From contig CAZLXW010000007.1 of NCBI GenBank assembly GCA_964563505.1, forward strand, positions 29,143-93,142: a stretch of 64,000 bases of DNA. Reading direction: 5' to 3'. This document shows, piece after piece, positions 43,333 through 53,065 of this stretch. Positions within the stretch are counted from its first letter, which is position 1, and each line of letters begins with the position of its first letter. The notes beneath the pieces are model-generated. The model saw only the letters and a list, made by a program, of their open reading frames with translations. It had not been told where the DNA came from and made no database searches. The stretch comes from UBA1351 sp964563505 (GTDB lineage: Bacteria > Bacillota > Clostridia > Lachnospirales > Vallitaleaceae). The position numbers and the translations under genes are program-made.

Positions 43333-45052
43333 CCTGTTTTTTACCTCCTTTTGGAATTTTTATATCCACACGCGTATATTCTCCAACCACACTTGTCACC
43401 TTAACAACATCTTTTTCTTCAAAATAATATTGGATCCGCTCAATAGTACCCTTGAATCCAAAACTTTTTCGGCTTTTTCCTTCCATGATTTGTGAAATTC
43501 GCTTGTCGTCCATGCCGATGCCGGTATCATAAACAACCAGATGCACCATGCCATCCTCTTCAAAAACCTGGATTTTGATGATACACTTTTCACCTTTTAG
43601 TCGAACGCCATGATATAAACTGTTCTCAACTAAGGGTTGTAAAATCAACTTGGGCACACGTATATTTTCCAATTCCGGATCCACTTCATAAATATCTTCA
43701 AAAATATCTCCATAACGTAATCGTTGTAAGGTTAAATAGTCTTTAACAATTTCCACTTCATCTTTAATCGGAATCTCACGACTACCACGGCTCAAAAATT
43801 TTCGATAGAATTTTCCAAGAGTATCGACCGCTTCATAGACATTTTCTGCGGGTTCAGTCAATGCTAGATAGGCAATTGTATCTAAGGTATTATATAAAAA
43901 ATGTGGCTTAATCTGTTCTTGCAAGACTTCTAGCTCTGCTTGCTGAATAGATTTTTCTTTCTCCAACAGTTCACTAATTAATTCATTAAGTTCTACAAGC
44001 ATGTCGTTATAACTGTCTTTTAAATAACCAATTTCATCATTTGCAAGGGGCAGGCTCACACGGCGTAACCACCCTGTATTAACAGATTTCATGGCGCCGG
44101 CTAGTCTTTGAATCGGATGTGTAATATAGCGTGTAATAAAAAAACCAATCATTCCAATGACTAAGGCTGAAACTAAAAAGACAATGGCTAATATTTTTCC
44201 AGCTTCATCGGTCAGCACTTGAGTGAAATGAATTTTTTCATATGATTTCAAAATAAAGGGGGTATTATCAATGATTTGATAGGAAACAATACCTTCATTT
44301 CCAATCATTTCTTGCTGATAACTTGCACCGGTATATTCAATAGCATCTAATGCTTCATGATAGTTTTGCTTGGATAAAACGGTTCCGTCAAGTCCAAAGA
44401 AACCAAAAGACTTATTTTCTGACGTCATATTGCGATAGGTATTATCAAATAAATCCACAGATAAGTTAATCATAATACTTCCGATTGGACGTTGCGTTTC
44501 CAAGTCATTGACAACACGAATCAAAGAAATAACCGGCCATTCAATATCCCGCCGTATAGCTCCCCTTCCGTTGATTGCCAAATAATAGCCACCAGCTCTT
44601 GGGCGCACATCTTCAAGAAGTTCTTCTAGTTTATCCACATCAATGTGGGTGACTCCAATTCCTGACGATACATACTCATAATCTTCTTGAAACACAAAGA
44701 CAGACGAAACATTATTAAATAAATTCATGGTATCATAGATCGCACGCACAGCTTCTTGCTTTACATAAAACTCGTCTTCATCTGATTTCAAAAAAGCAAC
44801 AACTTCTTTGTCTGTCATAATCAGCTGGCTCATATTATCTATACTTTCAATCTCTGCATTTAAGTTGTTCCCGATAGATTTCAATGTATTCATATTACTT
44901 TCCAAGGTATATTCAACCATACTTTGTTGAATGATAAAGGTGTATATCCCATAAAAAACAAGCAGGTAAATGAGAATAATCGCAATAAAAAGATATTTAA
45001 CTTTTTTATCCAAATTCAAGTCGTTAAATTGATCTTTTAATCGTTTTTTCAT
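43310..45052 (-). CDS. YesM-type sensor histidine kinase of the sugar operon
   Basis: About 580 residues from the ATG at 45052 (AGGTG seven bases upstream); a GTG three codons earlier is possible. Helices lie near residues 20-42 and 285-308, with a 240-residue dCache-like extracellular sensor between them. HAMP follows, then the phospho-acceptor box EQIKPHFLYNTLDTIAYLAL near 390, and the ATPase motifs LILQPLVENSLYHG and YDTGIGMDDK. It probably senses a xylo- or gluco-oligosaccharide together with the transport proteins encoded upstream. Confidence 0.92.
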   Translation of the reverse strand: MKKRLKDQFNDLNLDKKVKYLFIAIILIYLLVFYGIYTFIIQQSMVEYTLESNMNTLKSIGNNLNAEIESIDNMSQLIMTDKEVVAFLKSDEDEFYVKQEAVRAIYDTMNLFNNVSSVFVFQEDYEYVSSGIGVTHIDVDKLEELLEDVRPRAGGYYLAINGRGAIRRDIEWPVISLIRVVNDLETQRPIGSIMINLSVDLFDNTYRNMTSENKSFGFFGLDGTVLSKQNYHEALDAIEYTGASYQQEMIGNEGIVSYQIIDNTPFILKSYEKIHFTQVLTDEAGKILAIVFLVSALVIGMIGFFITRYITHPIQRLAGAMKSVNTGWLRRVSLPLANDEIGYLKDSYNDMLVELNELISELLEKEKSIQQAELEVLQEQIKPHFLYNTLDTIAYLALTEPAENVYEAVDTLGKFYRKFLSRGSREIPIKDEVEIVKDYLTLQRLRYGDIFEDIYEVDPELENIRVPKLILQPLVENSLYHGVRLKGEKCIIKIQVFEEDGMVHLVVYDTGIGMDDKRISQIMEGKSRKSFGFKGTIERIQYYFEEKDVVKVTSVVGEYTRVDIKIPKGGKKQDVSSDDY

Positions 45053-45114
45053 TCTCTTCACCTGCTTGCATTTTCTTTCATTCTACCATAGATTATCGTA
45101 GATACCAACCGAAT

Positions 45115-47220
45115 CTACAGATTAATCTGAATCGATAAGGGTTTATGCCCCATTAATGTTTGACTACGCTCATCCGGTAAAAATGTACCTACATATAAGG
45201 TAAATGTTTGACTATCCATTCTTCGTTCTCCAGCTTCATCTACAGCCGTCAAAGCCGTCCAAGAAATATCAATGGAAACACGCCTTGTCTGTCCTGCTTC
45301 AAGGCAAATACGTTGATATCCTGACAAACTGACATTTTTCACAGCATACTTTGACTCTTCATCTTTTATATAACATTGAATAACATCTTCAGTTGCTATT
45401 TGGCCCATATTCTCAGCCTTTACACTAACTTTAACAAATTCATTTTCCTTGACTTCTTCGATATAGGCATCTTGACATCGTATATCCCCATACGTCAATC
45501 CATATCCAAAAGAATATAAAGGCTCCCCTGTATAATAACGATAGGTCCTATTTTCCATTGAATAGTCTGTAAATTCAGGCAATCCTTCTAAAGTACGATA
45601 GAAGGTCACCGGTAGTTTTCCTGATGGTGATGTATTACCAAAAAGAATATCTGCAAGAGCTTTACCACCACGTGCTCCCGGATACCATGCCTGTAATATA
45701 CCTTGACAATATGTATCTGCATAGCTTAAGTTAATAGCGCTTCCTGCTATGAGACACAGAATCACCGGTTTACCTGTCTCGATGACTTTTTCCAGGAGTT
45801 GTTGTTGAACCTGAGGAAGTTCAAGATCGACTTTATCGCCGGAGCCTACATGATTTCCTTCGTCCATTTCTTCACCTTCAAGACGTTCATCTAAACCAAG
45901 ACATAATACAACCACATCGCTATGTTCTGCCACCGTTATTGCTTCCGATAGTCGGTCGTTTGCTACAGCTAAGGGCTCTGTTCGATCCTTCCAAAGCTCA
46001 CAGCCTTTACTATAAAATACACGCACATCGTCACCGACTTCATCTTGAATACCTTCAAGTATGGTAATATATCGAGACGACGTTCCATAATAATTGGCCT
46101 TTAAGGCGAGTCGACTATTGGCATTAGGTCCAATCACACCAATTGTTTTAAGGGCATTTTTATCTAGGGGTAAAATCCCCTCATTTTTCAAAAGAACAAT
46201 ACTTTTCCTTGCAGCTTCAACGGCAAGCTCTGTATGCTCTTTGGATTCAACGACTTCATAAGGTATTTGATCAAATTCCGTTTCATCAAACAATCCTAAC
46301 TTGTATCGTGTTGTAAATAATCGAACCGCTGCCTCTGTAATCTGGTCTTCTGTTACAAGTCCCGATTCATAGGCTTGTAGCATATATAGGTAAATATTTC
46401 CACAGTTCAAATCACAACCTGCATCCATGGCAAGTGCTGCAGATTCTTTTGGTGACTTTGTCACCTTGTGATACATATGGAAATCTTTAATCGCCCAACA
46501 ATCCGAAACGACATGTCCTTTGAATTCCCAACGTTCTCGCAAAATATCTTTAAGCAGAAAATAACTTCCGCAAGCAGGTTCTCCATTGACGCGGTTATAA
46601 GCGCCCATAACACTCTCAACCTGACCTTCTTTGACGCATGCTTCAAATGCCGGCAAATATGTCTCCCAAAGATCCTTAGGTGTTGATACCGCATCAAATT
46701 CATGACGGAGGTCCTCCGGTCCGCTATGCACCGCAAAGTGCTTTGCGCATGCCGCTGCATGCATAACGTCGCCTTCTCCTTGCAATCCTTTGATAAAGGC
46801 CACACCTAGTCTAGCTGATAAATATGGATCTTCCCCATAAGTTTCATGTCCACGGCCCCACCTTGGATCTCTAAAAATATTAATATTGGGTGACCAAAAG
46901 GTCAGTCCCTTATAAATATCATGATCCCCATGTTTGGATGCCTCATTATATTTTGCACGTCCTTCATCTGCAATCACCTTAGCCACATGACTTAAAAATT
47001 CATCATCAAAAATAGCCGCTAAAGCAATGGCTTGAGGAAAACTCGTCGCTGTTCCTGCTCTTGCAACACCATGCAATGCTTCATTCCACCAATTGTAAGC
47101 AGGAATTCCCAAACGAGGAATTCCTGCTGAATTATAGGTCAATTGGCTAATTTTTTCATCTAATGTCATTTGTGCAACGAGTTCTTGTGCACGTTTTCGA
47201 TTCTTCTCATGTTGATACAT
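45115..47220 (-). CDS. Glycoside hydrolase family 3 beta-glycosidase, xylosidase-like
   Basis: A 701-residue cytoplasmic enzyme with no signal peptide. The GH3 N-terminal domain has PAYNWWNEALHGVARAG, DPRWGRGHETYGEDPYLSA and the nucleophile aspartate in HVVSDCWAIKDF; the second domain has KSIVLLKNEGILPL and SGKLPVTFYR, followed by a fibronectin-III-like tail. The WWNEALHGV segment is typical of the beta-xylosidase (BXL) branch, but beta-glucosidases cannot be excluded. It lies behind the uptake genes, so it should hydrolyse the imported oligosaccharide. GGAGG precedes the ATG. Confidence 0.92.
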   Translation of the reverse strand: MYQHEKNRKRAQELVAQMTLDEKISQLTYNSAGIPRLGIPAYNWWNEALHGVARAGTATSFPQAIALAAIFDDEFLSHVAKVIADEGRAKYNEASKHGDHDIYKGLTFWSPNINIFRDPRWGRGHETYGEDPYLSARLGVAFIKGLQGEGDVMHAAACAKHFAVHSGPEDLRHEFDAVSTPKDLWETYLPAFEACVKEGQVESVMGAYNRVNGEPACGSYFLLKDILRERWEFKGHVVSDCWAIKDFHMYHKVTKSPKESAALAMDAGCDLNCGNIYLYMLQAYESGLVTEDQITEAAVRLFTTRYKLGLFDETEFDQIPYEVVESKEHTELAVEAARKSIVLLKNEGILPLDKNALKTIGVIGPNANSRLALKANYYGTSSRYITILEGIQDEVGDDVRVFYSKGCELWKDRTEPLAVANDRLSEAITVAEHSDVVVLCLGLDERLEGEEMDEGNHVGSGDKVDLELPQVQQQLLEKVIETGKPVILCLIAGSAINLSYADTYCQGILQAWYPGARGGKALADILFGNTSPSGKLPVTFYRTLEGLPEFTDYSMENRTYRYYTGEPLYSFGYGLTYGDIRCQDAYIEEVKENEFVKVSVKAENMGQIATEDVIQCYIKDEESKYAVKNVSLSGYQRICLEAGQTRRVSIDISWTALTAVDEAGERRMDSQTFTLYVGTFLPDERSQTLMGHKPLSIQINL

Positions 47221-47250
47221 ATTGACCTCCTGTATTTAACTTTAAGATAT

Positions 47251-48084
47251 TTAACCTTTAACGGCTCCCATAACTAAGCTTTCTTGTATTCGTTTACCCA
47301 TGAATGCATATAGAATCAAGACAGGGAAGGTTGCAATAACAAGTGCCGCTCCGATGGGTCCCCATTCTGTCGTATATGAACCGGATAAGTTTTGAATACC
47401 AACTGATAATGTTCGATATTTTGCTTCGCTTATAAAGATAACTGCAAACATTAACTCGTTCCATGCTTGCAAGAAAACAAAAATACCAATCGTTGATAAT
47501 GCCGGTCGCATTAAGGGTAAAATAATATGCCAAAAAATACCATATATACTTGCTCCATCAATACAGGCCGCTTCTTCAAGCTCACGCGGAATACCACTGA
47601 TAAAACTGCTACTAATTAATATTGCCATGGCTAATGCAAACGCTGCATAAGGAATAATTAAGGCTTGATATGAATTGGTCATTTTTAAATTCCTTAGCAT
47701 AATAAATACCGGTAATATTGCTGCATGAATCGGTACAGTTAAGCCAAGCATAAACATATTATTGGCAAACTTACGCCCTCTCCAAACCATACGCTCTAAG
47801 GCATAGGTTGCTGTTAATGCCGCAATAATGGTTAATGCGATTGTACCGGCGGTTACTATAAAACTATTCATAAAATAAATAGCCATATTCCCGGTTGTTA
47901 ATGCTGCTGTATAATTTTCCCATAGCCATTCTTTGGGTAATCCAATAACATTTTCTCCGAAAATCTCGCTATTGGATTTTAATGAAAAGGTAAACATCCA
48001 ATAAAGCGGGAATATTTGTACAAGTGTCCAAAAACAAAGGAGTGCGAAAACGATATTTTTTCCGACTTTGCTTTCTTTTTTCAT
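47251..48084 (-). CDS. Sugar ABC transporter permease (MalG-like)
   Basis: A 277-residue inner-membrane permease of the CUT1 class with six predicted helices. The EAA loop is EELEEAACIDGASIYGIFWHI, written here to its core IDGAS, which docks the ATPase. The end RIQESLVMGAVKG is typical of MalG-type permeases. Its ATG follows the partner stop immediately (TAAATG), with GGAGGTGG upstream. No ATPase gene is present; a shared MsmK-type ATPase elsewhere is likely. Confidence 0.93.
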   Translation of the reverse strand: MKKESKVGKNIVFALLCFWTLVQIFPLYWMFTFSLKSNSEIFGENVIGLPKEWLWENYTAALTTGNMAIYFMNSFIVTAGTIALTIIAALTATYALERMVWRGRKFANNMFMLGLTVPIHAAILPVFIMLRNLKMTNSYQALIIPYAAFALAMAILISSSFISGIPRELEEAACIDGASIYGIFWHIILPLMRPALSTIGIFVFLQAWNELMFAVIFISEAKYRTLSVGIQNLSGSYTTEWGPIGAALVIATFPVLILYAFMGKRIQESLVMGAVKG

Positions 48085-48966
48085 TTAATCCACCTCCGTT
48101 TTGAACGCTTTTTTAATTAATACTGCAAAGAAGAAACATAAGAATATAATCATAATGGCAATTGAACTACCATAACCATATTGGTTCCTTAAAAAAATCC
48201 TAGAAACCATGAGTGTACTTGGAACTTCACTGGCATGGGCCGGTCCTCCATTGGTTAAAACATAAATCATATCAAATGCTTTCAATGATCCGACTACTGC
48301 AAAGATAACGCATACTTGCAATACCGGTTTTAATAGAGGAATGGTGATGTACCGTGAAATCTGATTATCTGTTGCTCCGTCAATTTTTGCCGCCTCTCGT
48401 AAACTCGTCGGAATCGATTTGATTCCTGCATACATAAGCAGCATATGATAGCCTACATATTGCCATAGTAGAGGGATGAATACAGCTAACAAGGCCGTAT
48501 CCTGATCCCCTAACCATGTTCTTGTGAGATTATCTAACCCCATAGAACGAAGAGCCATGTTAATCAATCCATATTGCGGATTGTATATCTTCATCCATAG
48601 TTGTCCAATAACTACTGTTGAAATCATAACCGGAATAAAAAATACGGTTACAAAGAATCTTTCTCCCTTTCTTCCTTTCGCTAATGCAAGAGCTAATATT
48701 AATGCTAACCCTAGCTGTAGTGTCACGGAAAGCCCGGCTAATATGAACGCATTCCTAAGTGACTTAACAAAGCCTCCTGACCTACTTGTAAATAACCCGA
48801 TGTAGTTGTCTAATCCTATAAATGTCGCCTCGGTCATACCATCCCAATCAAGTAGGCTATAATAGCCGGACATGAAGATTGGCACAATGATAATTGACAC
48901 AAACAAAACAGTTGCCGGTAACATGAATAGAATGATCGCTGTTTTGTTCTTCATTACTTTGTCCAT
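48085..48966 (-). CDS. Sugar ABC transporter permease (MalF-like)
   Basis: A 293-residue CUT1 permease with six helices. Typical segments are LFVSIIIVPIFMSGYYSL, SLREAAKIDGATDNQISRYI (the EAA loop) and YVLTNGGPAHASEVPSTLM. It pairs with the following MalG-like subunit. GGAGG lies eight bases before the ATG. Confidence 0.93.
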   Translation of the reverse strand: MDKVMKNKTAIILFMLPATVLFVSIIIVPIFMSGYYSLLDWDGMTEATFIGLDNYIGLFTSRSGGFVKSLRNAFILAGLSVTLQLGLALILALALAKGRKGERFFVTVFFIPVMISTVVIGQLWMKIYNPQYGLINMALRSMGLDNLTRTWLGDQDTALLAVFIPLLWQYVGYHMLLMYAGIKSIPTSLREAAKIDGATDNQISRYITIPLLKPVLQVCVIFAVVGSLKAFDMIYVLTNGGPAHASEVPSTLMVSRIFLRNQYGYGSSIAIMIIFLCFFFAVLIKKAFKTEVD

Positions 48967-48995
48967 TATCGATCCTCCATAACTTTATGTTGTGC

Positions 48996-50360
48996 TTATT
49001 GTCCCAGTTGATCTGCCATTGCTTCAGCAAATTCTTCCGGTGTTAAGTTCCCAATATATAATTCTTGTAATAATGCAAGGTATTCTCCTGCATCGCCTGC
49101 TTCCATTAATGTATCAAACCATAATGTAAAGGATGTTGCACTTGTCGCATTTTGAGCCACTTTTTGAACTAAAGGTTTAATATCACTCTCATCATAGTCC
49201 ACGTTCCACGCAGCTACACCTGCACCATCAAGATATGCATATTTTGAAACACTTCGTGCCAATTCAAATGCAGCATTTCCAGCCACTTCAGGATATTTAG
49301 TTGAAGCTGCAACCATCAATGTATCAGATGCTCCACCCATGAAGTCTGTAATTTGTGCATTTGCATCATTTAATACAGGAATTGGCGCCAAGTCAAAATC
49401 TTCCGGAGTTTCTGAATCTGTATAGATTGAACCTGCCATCCAGCTACCTGTAATATACATAGGTACTGTTCCGTTGTAGAATAATTGACTAGCTTCATCA
49501 TTAGAAAGACCTGCCGCTCCTTCAATTAATGCGCCCATTTCAATAAGCTCAACTAAACTTGCTGATGCATTGATAAAATCCGGATCATTGTAACTTCCGC
49601 TTGTCTTTGTTAATACATTGTGTACTTTTTCAGGACCTGCTGATTTTAATGTTAATGCATCATGTGTCATTGCAAGTACCCAAGTATCTTTAACACTGAT
49701 ACCGATTGGTGTAATTCCATCGTCTAAGAATGCTTGATTTACTTCTTTCCACTCTTCAAATGTCGTTGGAGCTGTTAATCCACGCTCATCAAACATTTTT
49801 CTGTTGTAAAATAATAGTGAAACCGGTGTTGAATATGTTGTTCCGTAAATTTGACCGTTATATGTTGCATTTCCTAACGCAGCTTCATTTAATTCATCAG
49901 AGAAGTCTGCATAATAATCATCTAAAGGCATAACCTTTTCGGATTCAACAAACGCTTGCGAGAAACCACCACCCCATGTAAAGAAGATGTCCGGTAAATC
50001 ATTGGCCGCTACCGCTGTTTTAATTTTCGTTTTATACGATTCATTTTCAAATGTTTCATGAACAATCGTTACACCCGGATGCGCTGCTTCATAATCAGCG
50101 ATCGCTTTCGTATATGCCGGATTAAAGGCATCACTTTCTGTTGCAATACTCCATAGTGTCAATGTAACGTCTTCAGCATCAGCACCTGAATCTGTGTCAG
50201 TATCTGTCGATCCTGAATCCGTCGATCCGGAATCTGTACTAGTATCCGTGTCTGTTGAGTTGCCTGTGCTTCCGGCATCATTGCCACCACATGCAGTTAA
50301 AGACATGATAAGTGTTAATACTAAAAATAACCCCACTACTTTTTTTGTAAAAACTTTCAT
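48996..50360 (-). CDS. Extracellular sugar-binding lipoprotein
   Basis: A 454-residue solute-binding lipoprotein. The lipobox is LTACG with cysteine near residue 24, followed by a long Ser/Thr/Asp/Gly linker (about 25-62) that may space it from the membrane. Binding-protein segments include LTLWSIATESDAFNPAY, DLPDIFFTWGGGFSQAF, VMPLDDYYADFSDELN, and LLFYNRKMFDERGLTAPTTF, each typical of the MalE/UgpB class. It opens the operon. The start has GGAGG six bases upstream. Confidence 0.93.
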   Translation of the reverse strand: MKVFTKKVVGLFLVLTLIMSLTACGGNDAGSTGNSTDTDTSTDSGSTDSGSTDTDTDSGADAEDVTLTLWSIATESDAFNPAYTKAIADYEAAHPGVTIVHETFENESYKTKIKTAVAANDLPDIFFTWGGGFSQAFVESEKVMPLDDYYADFSDELNEAALGNATYNGQIYGTTYSTPVSLLFYNRKMFDERGLTAPTTFEEWKEVNQAFLDDGITPIGISVKDTWVLAMTHDALTLKSAGPEKVHNVLTKTSGSYNDPDFINASASLVELIEMGALIEGAAGLSNDEASQLFYNGTVPMYITGSWMAGSIYTDSETPEDFDLAPIPVLNDANAQITDFMGGASDTLMVAASTKYPEVAGNAAFELARSVSKYAYLDGAGVAAWNVDYDESDIKPLVQKVAQNATSATSFTLWFDTLMEAGDAGEYLALLQELYIGNLTPEEFAEAMADQLGQ

Positions 50361-50404
50361 AAACTACCTCCATTTTTTAATAGATTGATTTTAGCTACAC
50401 GTTT

Positions 50405-50433
50405 ATTATATGAAAAACTGACGAAAACATGAA
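50405..50433 (-). promoter_or_regulatory. Promoter of the sugar-uptake operon, weak -35
   Basis: A perfect TATAAT (50405-50410) lies 17 bases from TTCATG (50428-50433), which matches only three consensus bases. Such a layout fits activation by the AraC-type regulator encoded at the end of the operon. Confidence 0.6.
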
Positions 50434-50514
50434 CGGACAATCTTTGCTGCAATAGGTAATATTTTTACCTAAGAGTCTTCCACTCAAAATCATTATAGTT
50501 TTAATCTTCCTTTC

Positions 50515-50543
50515 TTGCAATTTATACCTTTGACACGTATAAT
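50515..50543 (+). promoter_or_regulatory. Promoter of mgtE-uppP unit
   Basis: TTGCAA (50515-50520) and TATAAT (50538-50543) are 17 bases apart. Transcription should start near 50550, giving a 5' region of about 160 bases that contains a short ORF. Confidence 0.65.
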
Positions 50544-50598
50544 AAATGCTGATAGAAATTTTTTTAACAGATAATCTTAACGAAGGTGGTGGTTAGTT

Positions 50599-50700
50599 AT
50601 GGACGCAAGCCCTGAATGTAGTAAGCCCTTATATTATACAATTAATCCTATTAAATATGCCATTACTAGCCACATTTTAATTGATGGCAGCTCATATTAA
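50599..50700 (+). CDS. 33-residue upstream ORF of mgtE
   Basis: The ORF starts MDASPECSKPLYYTINP and ends LIDGSSY. AAGGTGGTGG lies eight bases before the ATG. The stop codon TAA directly abuts the ribosome site GGAGG of mgtE, so a ribosome finishing here would sit on the mgtE start region. It contains three prolines. It is a candidate leader peptide controlling mgtE, comparable in idea to mgtL of Salmonella but unrelated in sequence. It could be a chance ORF. Confidence 0.45.
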   Translation: MDASPECSKPLYYTINPIKYAITSHILIDGSSY

Positions 50701-50711
50701 GGAGGTTATCA

Positions 50712-52046
50712 ATGAACTCAAAACTTCAAGATTATATTCAAGGAAGTAAATTTATTCAAGCTAGGGATGAACTCATACAAATGAATCCTGTTGATATTGC
50801 TCAATTACTTGAAACCCTTGAAACCGAAAAGATGATTGTCACTTTCAGGCTACTTCCGAAAGAATTGGCAGCCGATGTCTTTTCGTATATGTCTAACAAA
50901 TATCAAGAACATATAATCGAAGGTGCCACTGATTCAGAGATGAAGTCGATTTTAAACGAGCTCTTTTTTGACGATACGATTGATTTACTCGAAGAAATGC
51001 CTTCAAATGTCGTTAAAAAAATCTTAAAAAATACTTCTTCTGAAAAAAGGACATTAATAAACCAGTTTCTGGATTATCCTCAAGATTCTGCCGGAAGCAT
51101 TATGACCATTGAATACATTGCTTTAAAAAAAGAAATGTCTGTAGAGTCTGCCTTAACTTATATTAAAAAAAATGGTGTTGACAAAGAAACAATTCACACC
51201 TGCTACGTAACGGATAAGAATAGAAAGTTAGAAGGACTTATTACTTTACGCAAATTGATTTTAAGCGATTCCAACATATCTGTTGGTGACTTGATGCAAC
51301 AAAATATCCGTTTCATCCATACACATGATGATCAGGAAAATATTGCCGGACTATTTAAAAAATACGATTTTCTGTCTATGCCGGTTGTAGATAACGAAAA
51401 TCGCCTTGTAGGAATCATTACCATTGATGACATTGTCGACATCATTGATCAGGAAAATACTGAAGACTTTCAAAAAATGGCAGCTATGCAACCCTCGGAT
51501 GGAGAATATTTAGATACAAATATTCTTTCTTTGGCAAAGCACAGAATACTCTGGTTACTCGTCTTAATGATTTCTGCAACCTTTACCGGAAATATTATTC
51601 GTCAATTTGAAGATATACTTCAAACAGTTGTCGTACTTACTGCTTTTATTCCAATGTTGATGGATACCGGTGGAAATGCCGGTTCTCAGTCCGCAACTTT
51701 AGTTATTCGCGGGCTTGCTTTAGATGAAATACAACTTAAAGATATTCTAAAAGTGCTTTGGAAAGAGTTACGGGTCAGTTTTGTTGTTGGTATTGCACTT
51801 GCCGGAATTAATTTTATACGTATTTACTATTTTGAAAAAACTGATTTCATGATAACCCTTGTTGTATGCTTGAGTTTATTTATGACAATCATCTTAGCAA
51901 AAATTGTCGGAGGTGTCTTGCCGATTTTTGCAAAAAAACTTAATTTGGATCCTGCGATAATGGCGAGCCCTTTGATTACAACTATTGTTGATGCATTTGC
52001 ATTAATGGCATATTTCTCATTGGCATCCGCTTTAATCGGACTATAA
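50712..52046 (+). CDS. mgtE: Magnesium transporter MgtE
   Basis: A 444-residue Mg2+ channel. The N domain (superhelical, about 1-125) has ELAADVFSYM and LLEEMPSNVVKKIL. Tandem CBS domains (about 128-250) include LDYPQDSAGSIMTIEYI and LSMPVVDNENRLVGIITIDDIVD. The pore domain from about 275 shows LMDTGGNAGSQSATLVIRGLAL, the magnesium-selective helix motif. CBS domains close the channel at high internal Mg2+. It is followed by uppP after 23 bases. Confidence 0.95.
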   Translation: MNSKLQDYIQGSKFIQARDELIQMNPVDIAQLLETLETEKMIVTFRLLPKELAADVFSYMSNKYQEHIIEGATDSEMKSILNELFFDDTIDLLEEMPSNVVKKILKNTSSEKRTLINQFLDYPQDSAGSIMTIEYIALKKEMSVESALTYIKKNGVDKETIHTCYVTDKNRKLEGLITLRKLILSDSNISVGDLMQQNIRFIHTHDDQENIAGLFKKYDFLSMPVVDNENRLVGIITIDDIVDIIDQENTEDFQKMAAMQPSDGEYLDTNILSLAKHRILWLLVLMISATFTGNIIRQFEDILQTVVVLTAFIPMLMDTGGNAGSQSATLVIRGLALDEIQLKDILKVLWKELRVSFVVGIALAGINFIRIYYFEKTDFMITLVVCLSLFMTIILAKIVGGVLPIFAKKLNLDPAIMASPLITTIVDAFALMAYFSLASALIGL

Positions 52047-52069
52047 ACTACACAGAAAGCGAATATATT

Positions 52070-52888
52070 ATGATTGAATTTTTAAAAGTATTTTTTCTCG
52101 GTATCGTTCAAGGTATTACTGAATGGCTTCCTATTAGTAGCACCGGTCACATGATTTTGGTCGATGAATTCATAAACCTTGATGTCAGCCCCCAGTTTAT
52201 GGCCATGTTTTTAGTTGTTATACAATTCGGCTCTATCTTGGCTGTCGTTGTTCTTTTTTTTAATAAGCTGTTTCCTTTTGATTTCACTCCTGATCGTGAG
52301 CATTTTATTAAAAAAGATATTATGATTTTATGGTTTAAAATATTTGTTGCCTGTATTCCGGCTGCAATCATCGGCCTCTTATATGATGATATCATCAATG
52401 AACTGTTTTACAATTATCAAACCGTTGCCCTCATGCTCATCTTATACGGTATCTTATTTATTATAATTGAGTATGCCCATAAAGGCAAACTTCCAAAGAT
52501 AACAACCTTGGGCGTCATTTCTTACAAGACGGCTTTTCTCATCGGTATCTTTCAAGCACTTGCACTCATTCCCGGAACGTCTCGTTCAGGAGCAACTATC
52601 ATTGGAGCAATGATCTTAGGTGCTTCCCGGGTAATTGCTGCTGAATTCACTTTCTTCTTAGCAATCCCTGTCATGTTTGGTGCTAGTTTATTAAAACTTA
52701 TTAAGTTTGGGTTTGATTTTACGGGTCAAGAATTAATGATTTTAATCGGGGGCATGATTGTTGCCTTTATTACCTCGATTCTTGCCATCAAGTTTTTAAT
52801 GGGTTATATTAAAAAACATGATTTCAAAGTCTTTGGCTACTATCGTATCCTTTTAGGGTTGATTGTACTCATTTACTTCCTTGTTTGA
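52070..52888 (+). CDS. uppP: Undecaprenyl-diphosphatase (BacA family)
   Basis: A 272-residue membrane phosphatase that recycles the undecaprenyl-phosphate carrier for wall synthesis and gives bacitracin resistance. The motifs GITEWLPISSTGHMILVDEF and LALIPGTSRSGATIIGAMIL are complete, within about eight helices. It is transcribed with mgtE; the enzyme uses divalent metal. The ATG has a weak ribosome site (GAAAGCGAA). Confidence 0.94.
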   Translation: MIEFLKVFFLGIVQGITEWLPISSTGHMILVDEFINLDVSPQFMAMFLVVIQFGSILAVVVLFFNKLFPFDFTPDREHFIKKDIMILWFKIFVACIPAAIIGLLYDDIINELFYNYQTVALMLILYGILFIIIEYAHKGKLPKITTLGVISYKTAFLIGIFQALALIPGTSRSGATIIGAMILGASRVIAAEFTFFLAIPVMFGASLLKLIKFGFDFTGQELMILIGGMIVAFITSILAIKFLMGYIKKHDFKVFGYYRILLGLIVLIYFLV

Positions 52889-52894
52889 CAGCGC

Positions 52895-52930
52895 AAAAAA
52901 CAAAGGGGCATTATGCCCTTTTGTTTTTTT
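52895..52930 (+). terminator. Terminator of mgtE-uppP
   Basis: ACAAAGGGGCA-TTA-TGCCCTTTTGT, with flanking A and T runs, is a strong stem followed by seven T. Confidence 0.88.
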
Positions 52931-53065
52931 GTTTACGCGGACTCCTGTTCGTATTAGTTGGACTGAAAAAGACGGCAATATCCATCCCATATGGTTTAAA
53001 ATCGACACCTGTTGCTGGTACCTCTTCAAATTGTAGGAAAAATATAAAGAAATGAATAAAGAAAT

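Noticed and set aside
50544..50711. M-box magnesium riboswitch upstream of mgtE
   Set aside because: I compared the stretch with the conserved M-box core by eye and could not find its characteristic segments; a short ORF fills much of it.
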